From Cyanothece sp. BG0011 (GTDB lineage: Bacteria > Cyanobacteriota > Cyanobacteriia > Cyanobacteriales > Microcystaceae), in contig NZ_PRLH01000001.1 in the NCBI RefSeq assembly GCF_003013815.1, positions 51,419 to 115,418 on the forward strand: a DNA stretch of 64,000 bases, in the 5' to 3' direction. The notes under the pieces were generated by a model. It saw only the letters and a list, made by a program, of their open reading frames with translations. It was not told the DNA's origin and ran no database searches. A program made the translations under genes and the position numbers. Of this stretch, positions 37,962 through 48,721 are shown in pieces (positions within the stretch are counted from its first letter, which is position 1; each line of letters opens with the position of its first letter).

Positions 37962-38622
37962 GAATAAATTTGTATATACTCAATCTTTAGATGAAGCTAA
38001 AATCATACAACAAGAACTAAGAAACCAAGTAATAACAACAGATAAGTTACAAAACGTTAATTATGTGGCAGGGGTTGATGTAGGCTTCCAAGATAACTAT
38101 AAAATGACCAAAGCAGCCGTTGCTATTTTAAAATTCCCCAGTTTAGAATTAGTCGAAAGTCAAACCGCTTTAGTTCCTACAACCTTTCCTTATATACCTG
38201 GCTTTTTATCATTTCGAGAAATTCCAGCACTATTAAAAGCCATAGAAAAACTAACGATTATTCCTGATATCATTCTCTGTGATGGACAAGGAATAGCCCA
38301 TCCTAGACGGTTAGGTATTGCTTCCCATTTAGGGGTTTTAATCGATATACCGACCATTGGGGTAGCTAAGTCTTTATTAACGGGTAAACACGAAGAAATA
38401 CCTTTAGAAAAAGGCTCGTGGAAACCTTTAATTGATCAAGAAGAAATAATCGGAGCGGTGCTAAGATCAAGAACTAATGTTAAGCCTATTTATGTGTCTA
38501 TTGGTCATAAAATTAGTTTACCCACAGCCCTAGATTATGTGATGGCTTGTTTAACTAAATATCGCTTACCGGAAACCACAAGATGGGCTGATAAGTTAGC
38601 ATCAGATAAGTCATTAAATTAA
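37951..38622 (+). CDS. nfi: endonuclease V (deoxyinosine 3' endonuclease)
   Basis: A 223-residue protein with the endonuclease V core: NYVAGVDVGF with the first catalytic Asp, the wedge segment YIPGFLSFRE, the acid and metal block DIILCDGQGIAHPRRLG, and IPTIGVAKSLL. It nicks DNA one nucleotide 3' to deoxyinosine. I chose the ATG at 37951 (MENKNKF); an upstream start at 37900 would read inside PhyH. It overlaps PhyH by eleven bases, probably by read-through of an unrelated operon rather than shared function. Confidence 0.92.
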   Translation: MENKNKFVYTQSLDEAKIIQQELRNQVITTDKLQNVNYVAGVDVGFQDNYKMTKAAVAILKFPSLELVESQTALVPTTFPYIPGFLSFREIPALLKAIEKLTIIPDIILCDGQGIAHPRRLGIASHLGVLIDIPTIGVAKSLLTGKHEEIPLEKGSWKPLIDQEEIIGAVLRSRTNVKPIYVSIGHKISLPTALDYVMACLTKYRLPETTRWADKLASDKSLN

Positions 38623-38632
38623 CAATTCAAAC

Positions 38633-39010
38633 ATGATTAAACTGTTTCTTTTTATGGGTTCAATTTTAGCCGGTTTATCCGTCGCTGGTGGCGCATTTGC
38701 CAGTCACGCCTTGAAAGATAAATTAAGCGATCGCGCCTTAGAAATATTCGAGACAGGAACAAAATACCAAATGTATCACGCCCTCGCTTTAATTTTAGTG
38801 GCGTTACTATTAACTCGCCTAGAAACCATACCCATAACCCTAAGCAGTGCAGGGTATGCTTTTATTATCGGTGTTGTCATCTTTTCAGGCAGTCTTTACG
38901 CCCTGAGTTTAACAGGGATAAAATGGTTAGGGGCGATCGCTCCTATTGGTGGGGCGGCCTTTCTGGTTGGTTGGCTGAGTTTGGCGATCGCAGCAACAGG
39001 AATTAAATAA
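38633..39010 (+). CDS. DUF423 small membrane protein
   Basis: A 125-residue protein with four hydrophobic helices and the DUF423 (YgdD) signature: MGSILAGLSVAGGAFASHALKDKLSDRALEIFETGTKYQMYHALALILVAL in part, and SGSLYALSLTG near the C-terminus. Function is unknown. It follows endonuclease V by ten bases and precedes sqdB; transcription could be shared. It contains two HIP1 sites. Confidence 0.9.
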   Translation: MIKLFLFMGSILAGLSVAGGAFASHALKDKLSDRALEIFETGTKYQMYHALALILVALLLTRLETIPITLSSAGYAFIIGVVIFSGSLYALSLTGIKWLGAIAPIGGAAFLVGWLSLAIAATGIK

Positions 39011-39052
39011 AAATTCCAGATTGTTGGTTAAGGGTTTCCTCGAAGATGATAA

Positions 39053-40309
<1,257 letters not shown>

Positions 40310-40333
40310 TTGATAATTCACTGTTAAATTAGG

Positions 40334-40357
40334 GGTGGCAACTTAGCCACCTTTTTT
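40334..40357 (+). terminator. rho-independent terminator of sqdB
   Basis: A six-base GC-rich stem (GGTGGC/GCCACC) with a six-base loop and six T residues lies 25 bases past the sqdB stop. It also sits just downstream of the convergent small gene at 40363, so it may serve both. Confidence 0.85.
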
Positions 40358-40362
40358 GATAT

Positions 40363-40698
40363 TTAAGGATTTCCAATCCAACCAAACATCTTGGCTAAAC
40401 CCCCTAGTAAAGCGACAATTAAGCCAATTAATACACCGCGATTGAGAAATTTTTGATTGTCTAATCGTTTACTAATTCCTTCTACTTTTGTATCAAGTGT
40501 CTTAATATCTCCTGATAGTTTTTCTTCTAATCTAGCTTGGCCAACTTCAAGATTGGTGATGCGTTCATCTATTTTGTCTAATTTAGTCTCAAGTTTCTCA
40601 AACTTAGTCTCAAATTTTTCATCAAGTTTGTCTAACTTATTGTTGAGTTGTTTTAAGATTTCCTCTATAGAGTAGGTGACGGTAACGGTTTCATTCAT
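40363..40698 (-). CDS. coiled-coil protein with C-terminal membrane anchor, unknown function
   Basis: A 111-residue protein. Residues about 10-80 form a continuous coiled coil of heptads (KLDKLDEKFETKFEKLETKLD). A single glycine-rich helix near the C-terminus follows (GVLIGLIVALLGGLAKMFGW). Small tail-anchored coiled-coil proteins like this are common in cyanobacteria and of unknown role. It converges on sqdB. The low-complexity sequence makes homology hard to judge. Confidence 0.65.
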   Translation of the reverse strand: MNETVTVTYSIEEILKQLNNKLDKLDEKFETKFEKLETKLDKIDERITNLEVGQARLEEKLSGDIKTLDTKVEGISKRLDNQKFLNRGVLIGLIVALLGGLAKMFGWIGNP

Positions 40699-41166
40699 GA
40701 TTTAAACTACTAAGCGGTTGAATTTGTGAGTTTTTTGAGATTAATAAAATATATGATTGTTGATCATCTTACTCAAAAGTGAAACTCATTTGATTTCGCC
40801 ATATTAATTATACATATTTAATTGACAAGATGCTGCATTCAAAACCCACCCTAATATGATGTGGAATAAGCATTAATAACTATTGTAGTTAAGTAATAGA
40901 TAAAAAAATTTCCCTGGAACTTAAAGGAGAAAGACATAATATTAAACAGGAATTTAACCAATTTTTATAGAGAAAATAACAAAAATATTAAAACTTCCCT
41001 TAGAACTTGTACAAGAAGAAATAAAGCATATTTCTTGAGTTTTTCTTTCCTACTTCCCCAAATTACAACTTTGATAGTCTTATTTGAGCCATAATTTATC
41101 AAACTGTTACAAAAGCGAACCGCCTCCGAATTTAATGTTTAACATGAGAACAGGAGGGAAAAGCTT
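40699..41166. other. long intergenic region with no recognised gene
   Basis: These 468 AT-rich bases lie between two divergent small genes. Short open frames exist but none resembles a family I know. At the right end a strong AGGAGG ribosome site lies about eight bases before the ATG at 41167, so promoter sequence for that gene must lie here. Confidence 0.4.
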
Positions 41167-41613
41167 ATGAATACCAAAGTTAATGATCAAACTAAAATTA
41201 TTACCCTGTGGGCAACTTTTCTGTTAGGACTCCTCTTTCATACGCAACTAGGGTTAATGCCTCTTTTTCATGGACAAGCCATAGCTCATTCCCATGATAA
41301 CAGTGATATTAGTTGGATTTTATGGCTAATGTTACTCTTTTTTATTTTTCCTATGTTTGCCATGATTGGGACATTATTTACCCAGTCTAAACAGTTCAGA
41401 ATTAGTCATTTTTGGCTAACTATTGTTTATTCTGTGTTAAATTTAAGTCATATTACGGCTGATTTATTTGTCACACCTATTGCTTGGTACCAAATTCTTT
41501 TAATGGTGATTCTTTTTGTTATTGGATTACTATTAAATCTGGTTTCTTGGCAGTGGATGAAATCTAAACCTAACCGTCAAAAACCCTCAGAGACTTTACT
41601 AGAAGTTGGATGA
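41167..41613 (+). CDS. small four-helix membrane protein, unknown function
   Basis: A 148-residue protein with four hydrophobic segments (about residues 12-30, 48-70, 82-103, 106-130) and a basic C-terminus. A histidine cluster in the first loop (AHSHD) could bind a metal, but that is speculative. It has one of the best ribosome sites in the window (AGGAGG). It resembles small cyanobacterial conserved membrane proteins and I cannot name it. It precedes dnaE-N by 180 bases, with a palindromic repeat between. Confidence 0.65.
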   Translation: MNTKVNDQTKIITLWATFLLGLLFHTQLGLMPLFHGQAIAHSHDNSDISWILWLMLLFFIFPMFAMIGTLFTQSKQFRISHFWLTIVYSVLNLSHITADLFVTPIAWYQILLMVILFVIGLLLNLVSWQWMKSKPNRQKPSETLLEVG

Positions 41614-41630
41614 TTTTTTTAGGAGAATAT

Positions 41631-41658
41631 GTAGAGGCGTTAAATTTAATGTCTCTAC
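41631..41658. repeat. dispersed palindromic repeat
   Basis: A 28-base near-perfect palindrome begins GTAGAGGCGTTAAA and mirrors itself around AAATTT, with one mismatched pair per arm. Cyanobacterial genomes carry families of such GTAGAGACGTT-type palindromes. It follows a gene end and may double as a terminator. Confidence 0.6.
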
Positions 41659-41792
41659 TCAAAAATTAGAGCGATCGTCAAGATAAGTAATACTTTCAAG
41701 ATATAGTTTGGCTAAAACATTCACAATTGATCGGTCAACGCTATAATATAAGTCCTTATTAAGTTGTTATTTTCATCTAAAAATATTCTATT

Positions 41793-44435
41793 ATGTCCTT
41801 CGTTGGTTTACATATACACAGTGATTATAGTTTACTCGATGGTGCATCCCAATTAAATGCGTTAATTGATCGTGCCGTAGAATTAGAAATGCCAGCGATC
41901 GCCTTAACGGATCATGGGGTGATGTATGGGGCGATCGAACTGATTAAAGTGTGTCGAAATAAAGGGGTAAAACCCATTATCGGTAACGAAATGTATGTGA
42001 TTAATGGGGATATTGAAGAGAAGAAAAAGTATAAAAAATATCATCAAGTTGTCTTAGCAAAAAATACGCAAGGTTATAAAAATTTAGTTAAATTAACCAC
42101 CATTTCCCATCTACACGGAATGCAAGGAAAAGGGATTTTTGCCCGTCCTTGTATCAATAAAGAACTATTAGAACAATATCATGAAGGGTTAATCGTTACC
42201 AGTGCTTGTTTAGGGGGAGAAATACCCCAAAGAATTTTAGCAGGCGATGTCAAAGAAGCAAAAGCCGTTGCTAAATGGTACAAAAAACTCTTTAAAGATG
42301 ACTTTTATTTAGAAATTCAAGATCACGGTTCTATTGAGGATAGAATTGTTAATGTTGCTATTGCTAAAATTGCCCGTGACTTAGATATTAAAATTGTGGC
42401 AACCAATGACTCTCATTTTATTTCTTGTTACGATGTCGAGGCACACGACGCATTATTATGTATTCAAACGGGTAAATTAATTACTGATGAGAAGCGTCTT
42501 AGATATAGTGGCACAGAATATTTAAAGTCTGCTGATGAAATGCGCTTATTATTCCGTGATCATCTCCCTGATGATGTTATCGAAGAAGCGATTAATAATA
42601 CTTTAGAAGTTGCCGAAAAAGTTGAACCTTATAAAGATATTTTAGGAGAACCGAGAATACCTAATTATCCTGTCCCTGCTGGACATAACCCTGATAGTTA
42701 TGTAGAAGAAATTGCTTGGCAAGGATTATTAGAACGGTTAAAGTGTCGTTCTCGTAGTGAAATTTCTGATGAGTATAGAGAACGGTTAGAATATGAACTA
42801 AAAATGTTGCAACAGATGGGTTTTTCAACCTATTTCTTAGTGGTGTGGGACTATATTAAATATGCCAGAGACAACCGTATTCCTGTTGGGCCGGGTAGGG
42901 GGTCGGCTGCTGGTTCTTTGGTCGCTTATTGTTTAAAAATAACCAATATTGATCCCGTTCATCATGGGCTATTATTTGAGAGATTTCTAAACCCTGAAAG
43001 AAAATCTATGCCTGATGTTGATACAGATTTTTGTATCGAAAGACGGGATGAAATGATTAAATATGTCACTAAAAAGTATGGGGAAGCTAATGTTGCTCAG
43101 ATTATTACGTTTAACCGTATGACATCAAAAGCGGTATTAAAAGATGTAGCGAGGGTGTTAGATATTCCCTATGCAGAGTCAGATAAAATGACAAAAATGA
43201 TCCCAGTTTCAAGGGGTAAACCAACCAAATTAAAAGTCATGGTTTCTGACGAAACTCCAACCCCAGAATTTAAAGAAAGGTATGAAAATGATCCTTTAGT
43301 TCGTCGTTGGGTTGATATGGCTATTCGTATCGAAGGTACTAACAAAACCTTTGGGGTTCATGCTGCCGGTGTGGTTATTTCTTCTGAACCTTTAGATCAA
43401 GTTGTTCCTTTACAAAAGAATAATGATGGGGCAGTCATTACCCAATATTATATGGAAGATTTAGAGTCCTTGGGATTATTAAAAATGGACTTTTTAGGGT
43501 TAAGGAATTTAACCACGATTCAAAGAACGGCTGACTTAATTAAACAAAATCAAGGGTTTGAATTAGACTTAGATCAATTACCTTTAGATGAGAGAAAAGC
43601 CTTAGAAATTATTGCCAAAGGAACTGCCAAAAAATTACCCCCTGATATAGAAAAGACTCACAAATTATTAGAAAAAGGAGACTTAGAAGGGATCTTTCAG
43701 TTAGAATCATCGGGAATGAAACAGATTGTAAAAGAATTAAAGCCATCCGGAATAGAAGATATTTCTTCTATTTTAGCCCTGTATCGTCCAGGTCCATTAG
43801 ATGCAGGATTAATTCCTAAATTCATTGATCGTAAACATGGACGAGAGGAGATTATTTATCAACATAAACTATTAGAACCCATTTTAAAAGAAACCTATGC
43901 GGTGTTAGTTTATCAAGAACAAATTATGAAAATGGCGCAAGATTTAGCCGGCTATTCTTTAGGAGAAGCTGACTTATTGCGTCGCGCAATGGGTAAGAAG
44001 AAAATTGCAGAAATGACCAAACATCGAGAAATTTTTATTGATGGGGCAACTAAAAATGGCGTACCTCAAGCCATTGCAGAAGACTTATTTGAGCAGATGA
44101 TCAAGTTTGCTGAATATTGTTTGAGTTATGATACAGAAATTTTAACCGTTGAATATGGACCGATGCCTATTGGTAAAATAGTCGAAGAAAACATTAATTG
44201 TACGGTTTATACTGTTGATAAAAATGGGTTTGTTTATACTCAACCCATCGCCCAATGGCATCATAGAGGCGAACAAGAAATCTTTGAATATTATCTCGAA
44301 GATGGGGAAACCATTCGGGCTACCAAAGACCATAAATTTATGACAATAGACGGTGAAATGTTACCCATTGATGAGATTTTTGAGAAGAATTTAGACTTAA
44401 AACAAGTGAAAGTAACACAAGCATCTTGCTTGTAA
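41793..44435 (+). CDS. dnaE: DNA polymerase III alpha subunit, N-terminal half with split-intein N segment
   Basis: An 880-residue protein. A PHP domain ([12 protein letters not shown]) opens the chain, followed by the polymerase region with catalytic acids in PDVDTDF. The N-extein ends FAEY at residue 775. Residues 776-880 are a DnaE-N split intein beginning Cys-Leu-Ser-Tyr (CLSYDTEIL), with block [10 protein letters not shown]. The intein trans-splices with DnaE-C from a distant gene to make full-length replicative polymerase. The intein ends [10 protein letters not shown] rather than the usual short tail, because the terminal codons lie in a palindrome. The DnaE-C half is not in the window. 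Confidence 0.96.
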   Translation: MSFVGLHIHSDYSLLDGASQLNALIDRAVELEMPAIALTDHGVMYGAIELIKVCRNKGVKPIIGNEMYVINGDIEEKKKYKKYHQVVLAKNTQGYKNLVKLTTISHLHGMQGKGIFARPCINKELLEQYHEGLIVTSACLGGEIPQRILAGDVKEAKAVAKWYKKLFKDDFYLEIQDHGSIEDRIVNVAIAKIARDLDIKIVATNDSHFISCYDVEAHDALLCIQTGKLITDEKRLRYSGTEYLKSADEMRLLFRDHLPDDVIEEAINNTLEVAEKVEPYKDILGEPRIPNYPVPAGHNPDSYVEEIAWQGLLERLKCRSRSEISDEYRERLEYELKMLQQMGFSTYFLVVWDYIKYARDNRIPVGPGRGSAAGSLVAYCLKITNIDPVHHGLLFERFLNPERKSMPDVDTDFCIERRDEMIKYVTKKYGEANVAQIITFNRMTSKAVLKDVARVLDIPYAESDKMTKMIPVSRGKPTKLKVMVSDETPTPEFKERYENDPLVRRWVDMAIRIEGTNKTFGVHAAGVVISSEPLDQVVPLQKNNDGAVITQYYMEDLESLGLLKMDFLGLRNLTTIQRTADLIKQNQGFELDLDQLPLDERKALEIIAKGTAKKLPPDIEKTHKLLEKGDLEGIFQLESSGMKQIVKELKPSGIEDISSILALYRPGPLDAGLIPKFIDRKHGREEIIYQHKLLEPILKETYAVLVYQEQIMKMAQDLAGYSLGEADLLRRAMGKKKIAEMTKHREIFIDGATKNGVPQAIAEDLFEQMIKFAEYCLSYDTEILTVEYGPMPIGKIVEENINCTVYTVDKNGFVYTQPIAQWHHRGEQEIFEYYLEDGETIRATKDHKFMTIDGEMLPIDEIFEKNLDLKQVKVTQASCL
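44118..44432 (+). other. DnaE split intein, N-terminal fragment
   Basis: These 105 codons start at the splice-site Cys (TGT 44118) following FAEY. Visible elements are block A ([14 protein letters not shown]) and block B with the conserved Thr and His (RATKDHKFM). The region [14 protein letters not shown] matches the end of known DnaE-N inteins, which normally finish within about a dozen residues. The last nine residues (VKVTQASCL) are unlike the Npu-type ending and derive largely from an inverted repeat. Confidence 0.93.
44417..44433. repeat. palindrome forming the 3' end of dnaE-N
   Basis: A 17-base perfect inverted repeat, ACAAGCATCTTGCTTGT, encodes the last five residues (QASCL) and supplies the first base of the TAA stop. 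A second imperfect ACAGT/ACTGT pairing follows at about 44436-44460. It resembles short dispersed cyanobacterial palindromes and could also terminate transcription. Confidence 0.7.
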
Positions 44436-44469
44436 CAGTCTCGAAGACGATGCTACTGTCTAGATTAGT

Positions 44470-45880
44470 TTAACTATTAACAGAAGATGGAATAGGCAAG
44501 GATAAATCATTCACTTTTTCTAACTGGGCCGCCAAACGAATTAAAGTTAACTCGTCAGCAGGTTTTCCTATTAATTGAATACCGACAGGTAAACCTTTTT
44601 CATCTTGGCCCATCGGTAAGGTTATCACCGGTAAACCACTGGCATTAAACGGAGGGCAAGGGGCTATCCAATGACTAATTTTCTCTAAGACTTCCTGGGG
44701 TGATAAATGAGACCATTCTCCTACTTTTATAGGTTGATGTAAATAGACAGGTAATAGTAATACGTCAAAATTATCGAAAAATGCCACTAATTGTCGGGAA
44801 AAAATTTGCATCTGATGAACGGCTTGTAAATAGTCTCCTGCGCTTATTTCTTGTTCTTTAAACCAACGATTAAGGGGACTTAATGCTGATGGGGCTAGTC
44901 CTGATGCCCCGATTCCAGACTGCCAAATGATTGTAAACGGTTCAATTAATGCCTCAACTGACGGGCATTTCATCTCTAAAGAATGACCCAAAGACTCTAA
45001 TAATTTCGTCGTTTTTTTCGACGGTTTCTTTAATAATGGTTTCGCTTTGAGTAAAAGGAGGAATATGATCACAAAAGGCAATTTTTAATGAGGGAGAAAC
45101 TTGTTTTGTTGCTTCTAAAAAAGAGATGTCAGGAGAGGGTAACCAATAGGGGTCTCCCGTCATATAACCGGACATAACATCTAATAACGCTGCTGCATCG
45201 GCCACCGTCCGGGCTAAGGGTCCGTTACTCGAAATGCCACCTTGATAGTCCCCCACTGGGGCATGAGAAACCCTTCCTTTTGCCGGTTTGATGCCCACCA
45301 AGCCACAACAAGCAGCCGGACCGCGAACAGACCCCCCACCATCAGACCCCTGGGCAATGGGGCATAAACCCCCTGCTACTGCCGCCGCTGCCCCTCCACT
45401 GGACCCCCCTGGAGTATAGTCTAAATGCCAAGGGTTACGGGCCGGAAGAAAGCCAGGGGGTTCTGTAAAGGGAAATGAACCCAGTTGAGAGGTGGCGGTT
45501 TTGCCTAAAATGATAAATCCTGCCCCTTTCATACGCATCGTCACCCCGTCGTCATAGGTGGCAATATTCTCTTTAAGAATCTCCACACCATAACTGAGAG
45601 GCATTTTTGCCACTGCATTGAGGTCTTTTATAGCTGTGGGAACGCCAAAAAAAGGAGGCAAATTATTAGGATCGGATGTATTAATTAATTGTTCTGTTTT
45701 TTCCTTAGCGTCTTGGATGGCCATTTCTGCTGCTACGAAAAAAAAGCTACCCAGTTGAGGATTATAGGTTTCAATTCGGTTTAGGTAAAGTTGGGTTAAT
45801 TCTAAAGGAGAAATGCTGCGATCGCGGATTAATTGGGCTAATTTTAAGGCTGGCGTAAAGGCTAAGTCAACCGAATTCAT
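44470..45880 (-). pseudogene. amidase signature family protein, broken by a one-base poly-A frameshift
   Basis: The upstream frame (ATG 45880) encodes the amidase core, with catalytic Lys in the GVPTAIKDL segment and the [17 protein letters not shown] signature with its Ser pair. It goes off frame after an A7 run (plus strand T7 at 45012-45018) and stops at 44954. The C-terminal third (TTKLLESLGHSLEM onward, ending VGIQLIGKPADE) continues in another frame to 44470. Removing one A fuses both into about 470 residues, normal for the family. The enzyme would hydrolyse an amide. Without a join the truncated protein should be inactive. Confidence 0.85.
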
Positions 45881-45918
45881 ATTTTTAAAATATTTACAAC
45901 TTTAATTTTAATTATAGG

Positions 45919-46092
45919 TTATCTGGGTACATTTAAGCTAACCCAACGCCTCATTAATTCAATGATATAACGATAATAATCTTCATTTTTTTTGATAAGA
46001 TCATGCTCTTGTAACCTATTTAAGGCTTGTTGAATAATGGAGAGATTTAATTGAATGCGATCGCTTCTTTTATCTTTTATAGTAACTAAAAT
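45919..46092 (-). pseudogene. C-terminal remnant of a STAND/AAA-type NTPase
   Basis: Minus-strand sequence ending at a TAA (45919-45921) encodes IQLNLSIIQQALNRLQEHDL, then a segment ending RYIIELMRRWVSLNVPR. This is the winged-helix-like C-terminus seen in cyanobacterial AAA/STAND ATPases (domain entry, hydrophobic, then RRW). Upstream the frame meets a TAA inside the adjacent REP-like repeat and no ATP-binding domain is present, so only the tail survives. The family assignment is by pattern and moderate. Confidence 0.5.
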
Positions 46093-46154
46093 GGTGGGTT
46101 ACGACGAATTGTTAAATACTCACTATAATGCAAATTATAGCCGTCTAACCCACC
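46093..46154. repeat. REP/MITE-like inverted repeat abutting dnaA
   Basis: A nine-base perfect inverted repeat (GGTGGGTTA at 46093-46101, TAACCCACC at 46146-46154) borders a 44-base loop containing ACGACGAATT. The right arm continues as CCTAC across the dnaA stop codon, matching the common GTAGGGTGGGTTA terminus of cyanobacterial palindromic elements. It also cuts off the NTPase remnant. Confidence 0.75.
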
Positions 46155-47525
46155 CTACTTTTCTTGATTGCGACTTGCTATATTAATGCGATCGCTTAAC
46201 TCCGATAATTGTTGAGAGAGATCCCAATCTTTCTTCTGTAATTTAGAAATTTTATCACAACTATATAACACGGTTGTATGATCTTTTCCGCCGAATTCTT
46301 CTCCTATTCTCGGTAAACTTAAATCCGTATGTTGACGCATTAAATACATTCCTATTTGTCTAGCTAAGCTAATTTCTCGACGGCGTGAACTGCCTTTTAA
46401 ATCCTCTATAGAAACATTAAAATTCTCAGCAATAATTTTAATAATAACATCAGGAGAAACGGGAATTTGTTCCATCGGTGGATTCAAAACAGGGGCTATA
46501 TTTTCCACTGTCATGGATAATCCTGAAATAGAAATATAAGTAACACCGCGAATTAATGCCCCTTCTAATTCCCTAATATTAGATGTATAATTAGTGGCGA
46601 TATATTCAATCACATCACGGGGTAATCTAATGTTTTCATACTCTGCTTTTTTTTGTAAAATTGCCATCCTTGTTTCTAAATCTGGGACTTGAATATCGGC
46701 AATTAATCCCATAGAAAAACGAGACACTAATCTATCTTGTAAACTCGGAATTCTTTTGGGAGGACGATCAGAGGCAATTACCACTTGTTTTCCTGCTTCA
46801 TGTAAGGTATTAAAGGTATGAAAAAACTCTTCTTGAGTGTATTCTTTTCCTTCAATAAATTGAATATCATCCACTAATAAAATATCGGCGGTGCGATAAT
46901 GTTCTCTAAAATTTTCCATACTATCTTGACGAATAGAGGCTATTAAATCATTAGTAAATTGTTCAGTAGAAACATAAAAAACATTGGCATTAGGGTATAA
47001 TTCTAGACGATAATGGGCGATAGCTTGCATTAAATGAGTTTTTCCTAATCCAACTCCACCACATAAAAATAAAGGATTAAACTCCCGTCCCGGTGACTCA
47101 GCAACCGCTAAAGATGCAGCATGAGCCATTCTATTTGTCGGACCAACTACAAAGCGAGAAAAATTATAACGAGGGTTTAATTGACTTAGCTTGGGTGATT
47201 CTTGCTCCTTTTTATCCTGTCGTTTATCTGCTGAAAGATTATACTTATTTTTGTCAACAATTCTTAAATTTTGTTCTTGAGTCGTGATTAATTTTACAGA
47301 AATGGGATAACCGACAATGGTTTCCACTTCTTCTACAATTAAAGCATAATAAGTTTTTTGTAAATGATTAAGAATAAACGCATTTTCTACTTGAATCACT
47401 AAACAATTATCTTGCCAATTTTCTACCGTTGCAGAAGCAATCCAAGTTTCATAAGCAGTGGGATTTAATCGTAATTTTAAACGATCAAGCACTTGATTCC
47501 AAACATATTGGGGGGAAATAGTCAT
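46155..47525 (-). CDS. dnaA: chromosomal replication initiator DnaA
   Basis: A 456-residue protein with all four DnaA domains. Domain I (PQYVWNQVLDRLKLRLNP) is followed by a variable linker. The AAA+ domain has Walker A GGVGLGKTH, Walker B LLVDDIQF and the sensor region, and domain IV carries the DnaA signature (FGGKDHTTVLYSCDKI). It opens the origin in most bacteria; in cyanobacteria dnaA is often dispensable and not beside oriC. No DnaA-box cluster is visible in the 242 bases upstream. Its stop codon lies in the right arm of a REP-like element. Confidence 0.96.
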   Translation of the reverse strand: MTISPQYVWNQVLDRLKLRLNPTAYETWIASATVENWQDNCLVIQVENAFILNHLQKTYYALIVEEVETIVGYPISVKLITTQEQNLRIVDKNKYNLSADKRQDKKEQESPKLSQLNPRYNFSRFVVGPTNRMAHAASLAVAESPGREFNPLFLCGGVGLGKTHLMQAIAHYRLELYPNANVFYVSTEQFTNDLIASIRQDSMENFREHYRTADILLVDDIQFIEGKEYTQEEFFHTFNTLHEAGKQVVIASDRPPKRIPSLQDRLVSRFSMGLIADIQVPDLETRMAILQKKAEYENIRLPRDVIEYIATNYTSNIRELEGALIRGVTYISISGLSMTVENIAPVLNPPMEQIPVSPDVIIKIIAENFNVSIEDLKGSSRRREISLARQIGMYLMRQHTDLSLPRIGEEFGGKDHTTVLYSCDKISKLQKKDWDLSQQLSELSDRINIASRNQEK

Positions 47526-47557
47526 TCTTAAAATTAGGTCTTAACAACGGAAGAAGC

Positions 47558-47609
47558 TTTTGACATCTAATTCAAGAGAGAACTAATATTCTCATCTCAG
47601 ATGTCAAAA
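47558..47609. promoter_or_regulatory. inverted repeat upstream of dnaA
   Basis: A perfect 11-base inverted repeat, TTTTGACATCT (47558-47568) and AGATGTCAAAA (47599-47609), has a 30-base spacer. It begins 33 bases upstream of the dnaA ATG on the minus strand. It could form a stem in the 5' leader or be a paired operator; each arm also contains a TTGACA-like sequence. The function is unknown. Confidence 0.45.
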
Positions 47610-47767
47610 TTGTTTTAGATAAATTAGCAATTCAAAGCAATAATAAAAATAAAGGTTAGGGAATAGGGAGGCTAAAAAATAAGATTATATCAGGTTCTCG
47701 GAAGTTTCCCAATCATCCAAACAAAACGTCATAATAGATATAGAACTTTTGAGATAGATAAAAATCT

Positions 47768-48283
47768 ATGATCAACCAAAATCTAGAAATCGCTCAAGTT
47801 GGTAATCCTATCTTAAGACAACAAGCGCAATGGGTTACCGATATAACTGATGAAAAGTTACAGCAATTTATTGACACCTTATTAACCACAGCAATGGATG
47901 CAAAAGGGGTAGGTATTGCTGCACCTCAAGTGTCTCAATCTTACCGTTTATTTATCGTTTGTTCCCATCCTAACCCCCGTTATCCCGATGCACCATTGAT
48001 GGAACCCACGGTGATGATTAACCCCCGTTTAGTTTCTCATTCAGAAGAAATAATTAAAGGTTGGGAAGGGTGTTTAAGCGTTCCCGGTGTAAGGGGTTTA
48101 GTCCCCAGATATCAAACCATTACAGTGGAATATTTAGATCGTTATGGTAGACTACATCAGCAAGAATTTACGAATTTTGTCGCTAGAATCTTTCAACATG
48201 AATTAGACCATCTTAACGGTATTCTCTTTATTGATAGGGTTAAAAATTCTGAAAATTTATTGTATAATGAACCAAAAAAATAG
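47768..48283 (+). CDS. def: peptide deformylase
   Basis: A 171-residue metalloprotease with the three PDF motifs: GVGIAAPQV (motif 1), EGCLSVPG (motif 2, metal Cys) and HELDHLNG (motif 3, HExxH-like with HELDH). It removes the formyl group from nascent proteins in the cytoplasm. The length is normal. It is divergent from dnaA. The ATG at 47768 has no strong ribosome site. A small secreted protein gene follows. Confidence 0.95.
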   Translation: MINQNLEIAQVGNPILRQQAQWVTDITDEKLQQFIDTLLTTAMDAKGVGIAAPQVSQSYRLFIVCSHPNPRYPDAPLMEPTVMINPRLVSHSEEIIKGWEGCLSVPGVRGLVPRYQTITVEYLDRYGRLHQQEFTNFVARIFQHELDHLNGILFIDRVKNSENLLYNEPKK

Positions 48284-48391
48284 TAAAAAAATGTCTTAAC
48301 TTTTTTCATAAATAATCAGTAATCATACTAATGACAATTATAACTCTGTAATTTACGCTATTAAGTAAAGTATGTTACACAAAGGTTTTTT

Positions 48392-48721
48392 ATGTTGCGT
48401 CATTTTATTGGGTTAATGTCATTATCCGTTGCCTTGGTTCCTATTTCTGTTAACGCCTTTCCTACTTCACCTCAAATTAATAAATTAGCGCAAAGAATTT
48501 GTCAAATTCCGAGTCAATCACCAGAAGCTTTTAAAGAATCAATGTTAAAAGAAATGATCCAAGAAATGGGGGGATGGATGAATCAAGGAAGTTTAAGTTT
48601 TGAAGAAATGAGTAATAAAGATATCCTGAAACAAATAGGAAATGAAGTGGCTATAGAAATGTATAATATTTGTCCAAGTCGAGTGATGGAACTCGGTAAT
48701 CAATATAACAGTGAACTGTAA
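48392..48721 (+). CDS. small secreted protein of unknown function
   Basis: A 109-residue protein with a signal peptide (MLRHFIGLMSLSVALVPISVNA, cleaved near residue 22). The mature part is helical with two cysteines (RICQIP, YNICPSR) that could form a disulfide. It probably acts in the periplasm or thylakoid lumen. I do not recognise a family. A terminator hairpin follows about 100 bases downstream. Confidence 0.65.
   Translation: MLRHFIGLMSLSVALVPISVNAFPTSPQINKLAQRICQIPSQSPEAFKESMLKEMIQEMGGWMNQGSLSFEEMSNKDILKQIGNEVAIEMYNICPSRVMELGNQYNSEL

Noticed and set aside
47526..47767. Chromosomal origin near dnaA
   Set aside because: No TTATCCACA-like DnaA boxes or AT-rich iterons were seen; cyanobacterial origins are often far from dnaA.
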